Source of the DNA: Polaribacter sp.
GTDB lineage: Bacteria > Bacteroidota > Bacteroidia > Flavobacteriales > Flavobacteriaceae
DNA: 13,068 nucleotides
Assembly (NCBI GenBank): GCA_029248845.1
Contig: JAQWIO010000135.1
Coordinates: 1 to 13,068, forward strand
Reading direction: 5' to 3'
Part shown: piece by piece, positions 5,809-12,979 of the stretch
Position numbering within the stretch: position 1 is the stretch's first letter
Layout: each line of letters opens with the position of its first letter
Made by a program: the position numbers and the translations under genes
Notes under the pieces: generated by a model
Told to the model about the DNA's origin: nothing
Database searches by the model: none
The model's input: the letters and a program-made list of their open reading frames with translations, nothing else

Positions 5809-7773
5809 ATGAATAATTCAAAAAAAGATACTAATTCTAATATGCCTAAATTTAAGTTTAATTCGTATTGGATATATGCCGTAATATTTCTTATAATCAT
5901 GGCATTTCAGTTTTTTGGTAGTGGTGATTTAGCAACTAAAAGTATTTCTAAAAATGAGTTTAATGAGATTTTAAGAGAGAATGATATCTCTAAAATTGTA
6001 ATACTAAATAATAATTTAGCTCAAATTTTCATTAAAGAAGAAGCTCAAAATAAAGACCGTTATAAAAAGATGATAAATTCTGCTTTTTATTCTAAGGGGT
6101 CTTCTTTATTTGAGTATAATTTTGGAGATCTTCAAAATTTTGAAAATAATATTGAGAATTTAAGGCAGTTAAGTAATTTAGACTTTGATTTAAAAAATGA
6201 AAATAGAACTAGTTTTTTAGATACTATTCTAGGTTTTTTACCTTTCATTATTTTAATTGCAGTTTGGTTATTTTTTATGCGAAGAATGTCAGGTGGAGGT
6301 ACTGGCGCTGGAGGTCAAATTTTTAGTATTGGTAAATCAAAAGCTAAACTGTTTGATAAAGATACAAAAGTAAAAACTACTTTTGAAAATGTTGCTGGTT
6401 TAGAAGGAGCAAAAGAAGAAGTTCAAGAAATTGTAGATTTTTTAAAAAACCCAGCAAAATATACATCTTTAGGGGGTAAAATACCAAAAGGAGCGTTATT
6501 AGTTGGCCCTCCTGGAACTGGTAAAACATTGTTAGCAAAAGCTGTTGCGGGTGAAGCAGATGTTCCTTTTTTCTCTTTATCAGGATCTGATTTTGTAGAA
6601 ATGTTTGTTGGTGTAGGTGCCTCTCGTGTAAGAGACTTGTTTAAGCAGGCTGCTCAAAAGTCACCCTCAATTATTTTTATTGATGAAATTGATGCCATCG
6701 GAAGAGCTCGTGGAAAAAATAACATGACGGGTGGAAATGATGAACGCGAAAACACCTTAAACCAGTTATTAACAGAAATGGATGGTTTTGGAACAGATAC
6801 CAATGTTATTGTTATAGCAGCGACCAATAGAGCAGATGTTTTAGACAATGCACTAATGCGTGCAGGTAGATTTGATAGGCAAATTTATGTAGATCTTCCT
6901 AATATTAATGAAAGAGAAGAAATTTTTGAAGTACATATAAAACCGCTAAAATTAGCAAATGACGTTAAAATTGATTTTTTAGCTCAGCAAACTCCTGGTT
7001 TTTCTGGAGCAGATATTGCAAACATGTGTAATGAATCTGCATTAATTGCTGCAAGGAATGGAAAAAAAGCAATTCATCATCAAGACTTTTTAGATGCTGT
7101 AGATAGAATAGTCGGTGGTTTAGAAAAGAAAAATAAAGTTATTACACCAAAAGAAAAAGAAGTTATTGCTTTCCATGAAGCAGGGCATGCAACTATTAGT
7201 TGGATGTTAGAACATGCTGCTCCGCTAGTTAAGGTAACTATCGTTCCAAGGGGACAATCTCTGGGTGCTGCTTGGTACTTGCCAGCAGAAAGAATGATTG
7301 TACAAACAGAACAAATGTTAGACGAAATGTGTGCGACTCTTGGAGGAAGAGCTGCTGAAAAAATTATATTTAACAAAATTTCTACAGGCGCTTTGAGTGA
7401 TTTGGAAAAAGTAACTAAACAAGCTAGAGCAATGGTTACTGTATACGGTTTAAATGAAGAAGTTGGTAATCTTACCTACTATGATTCTTCTGGGAATGAT
7501 TCTTTTGTAAAACCTTACAGTGAAGAAACTGCAAAGAAAATAGATAAGGAAATTTCTAAAATGATTGAAGCACAATATGAAAGAGCTATTGAATTGTTAG
7601 GGAAGAATAAAGACAAATTAACAGTTTTAGCTGAGTTACTATTGGAAAAGGAAGTGATTTTTAAAGATGACTTGCTAAAAATATTTGGAAAAAGGCCTTT
7701 TGATGAAACCAATGAAAAAATAATTAAAGAAAAAGAAAATACATCTTCAGAAAAAAATAGTGTTGAGGAATAA
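5809..7773 (+). CDS. ftsH: ATP-dependent zinc metalloprotease FtsH
   Basis: FtsH is a hexameric inner-membrane AAA+ protease that extracts and degrades misfolded membrane proteins and some regulatory soluble proteins. All parts are present in 654 residues. There is a transmembrane helix at about 20-36, a periplasmic segment to about 137, and a second helix at about 140-157. The AAA+ domain has Walker A GPPGTGKT (233-240), pore motif FVGVG (266-270), Walker B IIFIDEID (288-295) and the second region of homology with RAGRFDRQ (351-358). The zinc site is HEAGH (456-460), with probable third ligand D531. The C-terminal tail is charged (KIIKEKENTSSEK) and probably disordered. The gene sits between rsfS and the LUD-cdsA-psd block with gaps of 19 and 18 bp, suggesting co-transcription with phospholipid genes. 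Confidence 0.98.
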   Translation: MNNSKKDTNSNMPKFKFNSYWIYAVIFLIIMAFQFFGSGDLATKSISKNEFNEILRENDISKIVILNNNLAQIFIKEEAQNKDRYKKMINSAFYSKGSSLFEYNFGDLQNFENNIENLRQLSNLDFDLKNENRTSFLDTILGFLPFIILIAVWLFFMRRMSGGGTGAGGQIFSIGKSKAKLFDKDTKVKTTFENVAGLEGAKEEVQEIVDFLKNPAKYTSLGGKIPKGALLVGPPGTGKTLLAKAVAGEADVPFFSLSGSDFVEMFVGVGASRVRDLFKQAAQKSPSIIFIDEIDAIGRARGKNNMTGGNDERENTLNQLLTEMDGFGTDTNVIVIAATNRADVLDNALMRAGRFDRQIYVDLPNINEREEIFEVHIKPLKLANDVKIDFLAQQTPGFSGADIANMCNESALIAARNGKKAIHHQDFLDAVDRIVGGLEKKNKVITPKEKEVIAFHEAGHATISWMLEHAAPLVKVTIVPRGQSLGAAWYLPAERMIVQTEQMLDEMCATLGGRAAEKIIFNKISTGALSDLEKVTKQARAMVTVYGLNEEVGNLTYYDSSGNDSFVKPYSEETAKKIDKEISKMIEAQYERAIELLGKNKDKLTVLAELLLEKEVIFKDDLLKIFGKRPFDETNEKIIKEKENTSSEKNSVEE

Positions 7774-7791
7774 TTTAATATCTTTAATTAA

Positions 7792-8376
7792 ATGAGTTTT
7801 TTAAAAAAAATATTTAATCTTTCTGTTAAAGAAGATTCTAATAAACTTGAAAATCAAGAAGAAAATCTTTCTATAGACGAAGTATTTGTTCATAATTTTG
7901 TTTCAAAAGGAGGGATGTTTCTGTATTGTACAAACAAAACAGAACTTACAAATAGCTTAGATAACATATTAAAAGAAAACAATTGGAGTCAAGTCTCTCT
8001 TTTAAATAATAGTTTATCTTCTTTTTTTAAAAAAAAAGAAATAGATTTTGTAGGATTTAATGAAAATATTCCGGTTTTTTCACTTTGCGAACATTTAATT
8101 ATAGATAATGGCAGTATATTATTTTCTTCAAATCAATTAAAAAGTACAAAATTATCTGAAATGCCCCAAAACTTTATAGTTTACGCTACTACAAGTCAGA
8201 TGGTTAAATCTATGGGGCAAGCTTTAACGGGTATTAAAAAACGTTACAAAGAAAATCTTCCAACAAATATATCTGCCATAAAAAACTATACTGTTAATAA
8301 AAATGAGGATAATCTCCTAAACATAGGAAACACTAACTCAAAAAACTTATATTTGCTGCTATTAGAAGATTTATAA
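7792..8376 (+). CDS. LUD-domain (LutC/YkgG-like) protein
   Basis: The 194-residue protein resembles the LUD domain found in LutC/YkgG of lactate utilisation. A charged N-terminal stretch of about 28 residues precedes a Rossmann-like domain that ends in a conserved-looking pattern: IVYATTSQMVKSMGQALTG, then LPTNISAI, then the closing YLLLLEDL. LutC acts with the iron-sulfur protein LutB and the oxidoreductase LutA, but neither is in this window. A direct role in lactate oxidation is therefore doubtful. It has only two cysteines, and they are far apart (YCTNK and LCEHL), so no Fe-S cluster motif is visible. It is 18 bp after ftsH and 1 bp before cdsA, so it is very probably translated as part of the lipid-gene run. 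Codons for SSFFKKKE contain a T7A9 homopolymer block (8022-8037), a possible slippage site. Function unknown. Confidence 0.8.
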   Translation: MSFLKKIFNLSVKEDSNKLENQEENLSIDEVFVHNFVSKGGMFLYCTNKTELTNSLDNILKENNWSQVSLLNNSLSSFFKKKEIDFVGFNENIPVFSLCEHLIIDNGSILFSSNQLKSTKLSEMPQNFIVYATTSQMVKSMGQALTGIKKRYKENLPTNISAIKNYTVNKNEDNLLNIGNTNSKNLYLLLLEDL

Positions 8377-8377
8377 T

Positions 8378-9172
8378 ATGAGCAACCTTTTAAGAAGAAT
8401 TCTTTCCGGCCTTGTGTATGTTTTATTATTTTTATTTGCCATTCTTTTTTCAAAAGAATCATACATTGTTTTAACTTCTCTATTTGGCTTATTAACTATT
8501 TGGGAATTCTCTAAGATTATAAAATTTAAAGGTTTAATAGGCTATGTTTTTTTTTGCTTAACATTATTTTTAATGTTGAAAAGACCCCAAAGTTATGCTG
8601 TTGTTGTAATTTTAATAATTACTATTATTTCTTCTCTATTTCTTATTTATTCTTTGTTTTTTAAAAAAGAAATTACTTTTCTTAACGAAAGGTCTAAGTT
8701 GGGCTTATTAATTAGGTATCTTATTTTTCCTATGACTTTTTTAATCCTTTTACCCATTTATAAAGGATCATACAATCCAAATTTAATAATTTCTCTTCTA
8801 ATTTTAATTTGGGTCAATGATAGCTTTGCTTTCTTTGTTGGGAAAAATTTTGGGAAAAGAAAATTATTTGTTTCAGTTTCACCAAAAAAAACACAAGAAG
8901 GATTTATAGGTGGTTTGCTGTTTTCATTAATATCTGCCTTTATTATTAGTAAGTTTAATACCAATTTTACGACTCTAAACTGGTTGATTATAGCTGTAAT
9001 AATTAGTGTAATTGGAACTCTTGGAGATCTAGTAGAATCTAAATTTAAAAGACAAGCCAATATTAAAGATAGTGGAGCTATTATGCCAGGTCATGGTGGA
9101 ATGCTAGATAGGTTGGATAGTTTGTTTTTTGCAGCTCCATTTGTATATTTGTTTATTAATTTTATAATTTAA
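8378..9172 (+). CDS. cdsA: Phosphatidate cytidylyltransferase (CDP-diacylglycerol synthase)
   Basis: CdsA is an integral inner-membrane enzyme converting phosphatidic acid and CTP to CDP-diacylglycerol, the branch point for all phospholipids. The 264-residue protein is hydrophobic through most of its length, with about seven or eight membrane segments. The C-terminal CDP-DAG synthase signature is complete at 221-247: S221, K224-R225, K230-D231, H239-G240-G241, D244-R245 and D247 are all in place. The preceding conserved blocks WVNDSFAFFVGKNFGK (145-160) and SPKKTQEG (168-175) are also present. The ATG follows the LUD stop after one base, and psd begins two bases after the cdsA stop, indicating translational coupling. 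Confidence 0.96.
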   Translation: MSNLLRRILSGLVYVLLFLFAILFSKESYIVLTSLFGLLTIWEFSKIIKFKGLIGYVFFCLTLFLMLKRPQSYAVVVILIITIISSLFLIYSLFFKKEITFLNERSKLGLLIRYLIFPMTFLILLPIYKGSYNPNLIISLLILIWVNDSFAFFVGKNFGKRKLFVSVSPKKTQEGFIGGLLFSLISAFIISKFNTNFTTLNWLIIAVIISVIGTLGDLVESKFKRQANIKDSGAIMPGHGGMLDRLDSLFFAAPFVYLFINFII

Positions 9173-9174
9173 GT

Positions 9175-9831
9175 ATGATTCGTTTCCACAAAGAAGGATA
9201 TAAAATAATTTTTATTGCATTAATAGTGTCTATTGGTGGTATTTTATTACTAGAAAAATTAATTGAAATTCCTTGGTTGGTTAAAACCATACAAATTTTA
9301 ATTATTGGCTTTTTAATAATTATTTTGCAATTCTTTAGAAATCCAAAAAGAAAAGTTACTCCTAATGATAACGCACTTGTTGCTCCCGTAGATGGTAAAG
9401 TTGTGGTTATTGAAGAAGTTGAAGAACCAGAATATTTTAAAGACAAAAGATTACAAGTATCAATTTTCATGTCACCAATTAACGTGCACGTTACTCGGTA
9501 TGCTATGAGTGGAATTGTAAAGTATAGTAAATACCATCCTGGAAAATATTTAGTTGCATGGCACCCTAAAGCGTCTACAGAAAATGAAAGAACAACAATA
9601 GTAATACACAATAATTCTTTTGGAGATGTGTTGTATAGACAAATTGCTGGTGCTTTAGCAAAAAGAATAGTGAACTATGCAAAAGAGGGAGATAATACCC
9701 TACAAGGTGCTGATGCCGGTTTTATAAAATTTGGATCTAGAGTAGATTTGTTCCTTCCTCTCGGAACAAAATTAAATGTATCTCTAGGAGATAAAGTTAA
9801 AGGAGGAATTCAAGTAATTGCACAAAAATAG
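9175..9831 (+). CDS. psd: Phosphatidylserine decarboxylase proenzyme, short (Psd-B-like) type
   Basis: Psd removes CO2 from phosphatidylserine to give phosphatidylethanolamine, the main phospholipid in Bacteroidota. It is made as a proenzyme that cuts itself at a Gly-Ser bond, leaving a pyruvoyl group on the small subunit. Here the likely site is G187-S188 within FIKFGSRVDLFLP, giving an alpha chain of only about 31 residues. The expected self-processing triad is visible as D73 (PVDGKV), H105 (INVHV) and S188. Two hydrophobic segments (about 10-27 and 36-53) anchor the N-terminus in the membrane. The total of 218 residues fits the short form of the family. It is coupled to cdsA (2-bp gap), but phosphatidylserine synthase (pssA), the step between them, is not in the window. 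Confidence 0.95.
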   Translation: MIRFHKEGYKIIFIALIVSIGGILLLEKLIEIPWLVKTIQILIIGFLIIILQFFRNPKRKVTPNDNALVAPVDGKVVVIEEVEEPEYFKDKRLQVSIFMSPINVHVTRYAMSGIVKYSKYHPGKYLVAWHPKASTENERTTIVIHNNSFGDVLYRQIAGALAKRIVNYAKEGDNTLQGADAGFIKFGSRVDLFLPLGTKLNVSLGDKVKGGIQVIAQK

Positions 9832-9835
9832 TTTT

Positions 9836-10102
9836 ATGAAATCTCATCTAGACACTCAGTTTAATGATGCTTTCTATAAAATTTCTACATTAAGAAAAGC
9901 GCTAGCTCCAGACATAATGCTAAAATTTTATGCGTATAATAAACAAGCAAATTTTGGAAATAATTTTTCTATTAAAAGTGCCGGGAATGTTCGAAGTGCA
10001 TTCAAGTTTAATGCTTGGATGCAATTAAAAGGAATGCCACCTGAGGAAGCCAAAAAAGAATATATTAAATTAGCAAATACAATTTTAAATATTAAAAAAT
10101 AA
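9836..10102 (+). CDS. Acyl-CoA-binding protein (ACBP/DBI family)
   Basis: The 88-residue product matches the four-helix ACBP fold in size and pattern: FNDAFYKISTLRKA, then LKFYAYNKQANFGNN, then FKFNAWMQLKGMPPEEAKKEYIKLANTI. ACBPs bind long-chain acyl-CoA with high affinity and buffer or deliver it in the cytoplasm. Compared with bovine ACBP by eye, Y28, K32, K54 and Y73 equivalents are kept, while Y31 is replaced by Asn and W55 by Phe. The ATG at 9836 is chosen over 9818, which would overlap psd by 14 bases. It is 4 bp behind psd and 4 bp ahead of the YceI-like gene. Sitting with cdsA and psd, it plausibly supplies or buffers acyl groups for phospholipid synthesis or turnover; this is inference. 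Confidence 0.88.
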   Translation: MKSHLDTQFNDAFYKISTLRKALAPDIMLKFYAYNKQANFGNNFSIKSAGNVRSAFKFNAWMQLKGMPPEEAKKEYIKLANTILNIKK

Positions 10103-10106
10103 TCTT

Positions 10107-10733
10107 ATGAAAAGAGTAATCGTTTTATCATTATTATTTGTAATTATAGGCTTTTCCGAATGTAAATCAGAAAAAAAAACTGATTCTAAAGATGAAATCA
10201 AAGTTGAAGTTGAAAAAAGTCGTGCAGCTTTTTCTTTAGAAAAAGCAAAAAATGAAATTAATTTTATAGCATATAAAACTTCAGAAAAAGTTCCCGTTGG
10301 TGGACAGTTTAAAAAGGTAAATATTATTTCAGGAGGTGAAGGAAATACGATTAAAGAAGCTATAAATAATACTGAGTTTTCAATACCAATAAGCAGTCTT
10401 TTTACAAAAAATTCAAGTAGAGATTATAAAATTAAAAAGTTCTTTTTTGGAATTATGGACAATACAAAGCTATTATCAGGAAAACTTATAATTGAAAATG
10501 ATTCTATCGGTTATGCCAATATAAAGATGAACGGAATTACAGAAAAAGTTCCTTTTGAATTTCGTGTTGAAGCGAATACTTTCTACCTAAATGGTAAAAT
10601 GAACGTTACTAAGTGGAATGCTTTAGAAGCTTTAAACTCTCTAAACTTGGTTTGCAAAGAACTTCACAGAGGAGCTGATGGAGTATCCAAAACCTGGAGT
10701 GAAGTTACTTTAAATATCGTGTCGACTTTTTAA
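10107..10733 (+). CDS. YceI-like domain protein, probable exported or lipid-anchored
   Basis: The 208-residue protein begins with a short signal sequence (MKRVIVLSLLFVIIGFSEC) ending at Cys19, followed by a polar Lys/Glu/Asp-rich linker to about residue 40. The rest resembles the YceI lipocalin-like beta barrel, which binds isoprenoid-like or fatty lipids. Typical pieces are AFSLEKAKNEINFIAYKTSEKVPVGGQFKKV, the I-P-I-S-S-L segment, a SGKLI strand and a late MNVTKWNA block. The Cys suggests a lipoprotein, but the preceding residues F-S-E are a poor lipobox because position -1 is Glu instead of Gly/Ala/Ser. It may instead be cut by ordinary signal peptidase or remain anchored. An A9 run (10171-10179) lies just after the Cys codon. 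It is the last gene of the plus-strand run and meets the convergent gene 38 bp on, with no clear terminator. Confidence 0.75.
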   Translation: MKRVIVLSLLFVIIGFSECKSEKKTDSKDEIKVEVEKSRAAFSLEKAKNEINFIAYKTSEKVPVGGQFKKVNIISGGEGNTIKEAINNTEFSIPISSLFTKNSSRDYKIKKFFFGIMDNTKLLSGKLIIENDSIGYANIKMNGITEKVPFEFRVEANTFYLNGKMNVTKWNALEALNSLNLVCKELHRGADGVSKTWSEVTLNIVSTF

Positions 10734-10771
10734 TTTTTAGAAATCAATAGCAAATTTATATATTCAAGATC

Positions 10772-11653
10772 TTATTTTAGATTATGAAGAGCTTTTGATA
10801 GGGTTGAAAATTCAAAAGAAAAATTAGTGTTCTTTTCGATTTTTTTTACTGAAATTCTTGATCCTTCTAAAAGAATAACAGCCATTTTTCCAAATAAAAA
10901 TCGTAATAAAAAACTAGGAATCCCAATCCCTAAATAAGGCCTTTTAAAACTTTTAGCCAAAGCTTTGGAGAAACTCTTATTTGTATGATGCTCGGGAGCT
11001 ACTGCATTAAAAATTCCTATTAACTCTTCTTCTACTGATTTAATATATAGATTGCATAAGTCATCAATATGAATCCATGGCATGTATTGTTTACCTGAAC
11101 CCAAAGGTGAAATTATAGGAGTTTTCATTTTAGTCAATGCTCCACCTTTTGCAGATAAAACAATACCAGTTCTTAAAATTGTTACGGGGATATTCTTTTT
11201 CGAAAATTGAGTTGCAGCTTGTTCCCATTTTTGGCAAACATAAGCCAGGAAATCAGTACCAACTTTGTCTGTTTCTTCAAAAACTACTTCAGAGGTTGTT
11301 GTACCATAATAACCAATTCCAGAAGCAGAAATAAAACCCTTTAGATTAATTTTTAAAGTATTAATTTTTTCAAAAAGTAAGTTAGCAGACTCAACCCTGC
11401 TGTCAATAATTTGGTATTTTCTTTTTGTTTTCCAGCGTTTTTCAGCAATTCCAGCACCTGCTAGATGGATTATGTAATCTGTATTTTGAAGCGCTTGATC
11501 ATCAATATAATTCGATGAAATATCCCACTTAAACTCATGTTCTTTTTTTGGAGATCTACTTAAAACGATAACATCATGATTTTTATCAATCAATATTTGT
11601 TTTAGCCTTTTTCCAATCAAACCGGTTCCTCCTGTTATTAAAATTCGTGCCAT
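10772..11653 (-). CDS. TIGR01777-family NAD(P)-binding epimerase-like protein (YfcH/SulA type)
   Basis: The 293-residue protein is an extended-type short-chain dehydrogenase with the N-terminal nucleotide-binding motif GGTGLIG (8-14). It also has the family-specific blocks HLAGAGIAEKRW (63-74), ISASGIGYYG (108-117), a QKWE block near 141-144, MPWIHIDDL in the middle, and a C-terminal DUF1731-like tail. Length and order of motifs are normal, so it is probably intact. Proteins of this group (E. coli YfcH) resemble nucleotide-sugar epimerases but have no established substrate. It is transcribed toward the YceI-like gene. Upstream is an AT-rich 200-bp gap in which only a one-mismatch -7 box (minus-strand TATCATTG, 11683-11690) is visible. 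Confidence 0.9.
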   Translation of the reverse strand: MARILITGGTGLIGKRLKQILIDKNHDVIVLSRSPKKEHEFKWDISSNYIDDQALQNTDYIIHLAGAGIAEKRWKTKRKYQIIDSRVESANLLFEKINTLKINLKGFISASGIGYYGTTTSEVVFEETDKVGTDFLAYVCQKWEQAATQFSKKNIPVTILRTGIVLSAKGGALTKMKTPIISPLGSGKQYMPWIHIDDLCNLYIKSVEEELIGIFNAVAPEHHTNKSFSKALAKSFKRPYLGIGIPSFLLRFLFGKMAVILLEGSRISVKKIEKNTNFSFEFSTLSKALHNLK

Positions 11654-11857
11654 ACTGTAAAAATAAAGAACTATAATAGATACAATGATAGATTACAATA
11701 GATAATACTTATAAGATTATTAATTTCTAATTTGATAATTTAAAAATAAAAATTATTTTATCCTCTTTGTTTCATTACAAGGACTGATAATTGACCCATA
11801 TATTAAAGCTTTGTTAATTTTTTTTTAGGCATTTAATTAAGCCGTATTTTTATAGTG
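11654..11857. other. AT-rich divergent intergenic region
   Basis: This 204-bp gap separates the minus-strand TIGR01777 gene from the plus-strand VWA gene and must hold both promoters. I see no exact TAnnTTTGC element on either strand. The nearest are minus-strand TATCATTG (11683-11690) and plus-strand AAGCTTTG (11806-11813), each with one mismatch. A T9 run at 11818-11826 follows a weak AT-only inverted repeat. Three TAGAT pentamers occur at 11677, 11689 and 11699. Nothing suggests an RNA gene. Confidence 0.5.
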
Positions 11858-12979
11858 ATGAAAAAAAATAAAAGAAAAGGTTTTGTTTTTAAAACCTATG
11901 AAGTAGAAAATCAATCTCCGTTCGAAAAATTATTTGAAATTTTCAAAGAATTAATAACACATACATCTGGAGATTTTGACGAAGCTATAGATTGGTTACG
12001 TTCTTTAGATAAAGAATATAAGTTGACAGACGATAATTATACCATTGATGATTTTATTGAAGACTTAAAGAAGAAAGGCTTCATAAAAGAAGAAATAACT
12101 GCAGATGGTTTAAATGGAACTAAAATTACTCCTAAAACTGAACGTGCCATCAGACAACAGGCGTTAAATCATATTTTTGGATCTATAAAAAGGAGCGGTG
12201 TTGGAAATCATAAAAGTAAATCTCCAGGTATTGGAGATGAACATACAGGAGATTTTAGAGGCTATCAGTTCGGTGATTCTTTAGATAAAGTTTCTATTAC
12301 AGAAAGTATTAGAAACGCACAAATTAACAATGGAATTGATAAATTTAATCTAACAGAAAATGATTTAGTAATAGAAGAAACTCTTCATAAAAGTCAAATG
12401 AGTACTATTTTAATGATAGATATTAGTCATTCTATGATATTGTATGGAGAAGATAGAATTACGCCTGCTAAAAAAGTTGCGATGGCGCTTGCAGAATTAA
12501 TAACCACCCGCTATCCTAAAGATTCAATAGATATTATAGTCTTTGGAAATGACGCTTGGTCTATTAAAATTAAAGATTTACCATATTTACAAGTAGGTCC
12601 TTATCATACAAATACTGTTGCGGGTTTAAAACTTGCGATGGATTTATTGCGAAGAAAAAGAAACACCAATAAACAAATTTTTATGATAACTGATGGTAAA
12701 CCTAGTTGTTTACTGTTACCTGACGGAAATTATTATAAGAACAGCAATGGTTTAGATACATATATTGTAAATAAATGTTATTCAATGGCGCAACAAGCCA
12801 GAAAACTTCACATTCCTATCACCACTTTTATGATCGCCAAGGATCCTTATTTAACCCAATTTGTCCAAGCATTTACACAAGCAAATCAAGGAAAGGCATT
12901 TTATACAGGTTTAAAAGGTTTAGGAGAAATGATTTTTGAAGATTATGAAACAAATAGAAAAAAACGAATTAAAGGATAA
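11858..12979 (+). CDS. VWA-domain protein, partner of an AAA+ ATPase (Mg-chelatase/MoxR-like pair)
   Basis: The 373-residue protein has an N-terminal mostly helical region (about 15-115), a Gly-rich linker (115-140) and a von Willebrand factor A domain (about 180-355). The metal-binding MIDAS is complete: DISHS (188-192, DxSxS), a Thr in HTNT (250-253) and Asp279 in ITDGK. No signal peptide or membrane helix is seen, so it should be cytoplasmic. Such proteins usually work with an AAA+ ATPase, as in ChlD/ChlI or ViaA/RavA, remodelling a target or loading a metal. The next gene begins immediately after the stop (TAAATG). No chlorophyll or cobalamin gene is in view. A GTG just before (11855) is in frame, but the ATG at 11858 is the more likely start. 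Function unknown. Confidence 0.85.
   Translation: MKKNKRKGFVFKTYEVENQSPFEKLFEIFKELITHTSGDFDEAIDWLRSLDKEYKLTDDNYTIDDFIEDLKKKGFIKEEITADGLNGTKITPKTERAIRQQALNHIFGSIKRSGVGNHKSKSPGIGDEHTGDFRGYQFGDSLDKVSITESIRNAQINNGIDKFNLTENDLVIEETLHKSQMSTILMIDISHSMILYGEDRITPAKKVAMALAELITTRYPKDSIDIIVFGNDAWSIKIKDLPYLQVGPYHTNTVAGLKLAMDLLRRKRNTNKQIFMITDGKPSCLLLPDGNYYKNSNGLDTYIVNKCYSMAQQARKLHIPITTFMIAKDPYLTQFVQAFTQANQGKAFYTGLKGLGEMIFEDYETNRKKRIKG

Noticed and set aside
7080..7376. Minus-strand frame of 98 codons opposite the FtsH protease domain
   Set aside because: Antisense shadow of a strongly conserved region; no start context or family resemblance.
7774..7791. TATCTTTA before the LUD gene as a separate promoter
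   Set aside because: It differs from TAnnTTTG at the last base, has no supporting -33 element, and the gap is only 18 bp within a tight gene run.
9162..9611. Open minus-strand frame of 149 codons opposite psd
   Set aside because: It lies fully antisense to a well-supported psd gene and shows no recognisable motif; AT-rich coding regions often leave such frames open.
11677..11703. Three TAGAT pentamers as a possible operator or repeat array
   Set aside because: Spacing is uneven (12 then 10 bases), the units are short and the surroundings are very AT-rich, so chance is a sufficient explanation.
11800..11826. Inverted repeat ATTAA/TTAAT followed by a T-run as a terminator
   Set aside because: The stem is five A-T pairs only and there is no transcript from the left that needs to stop here; too weak to call.
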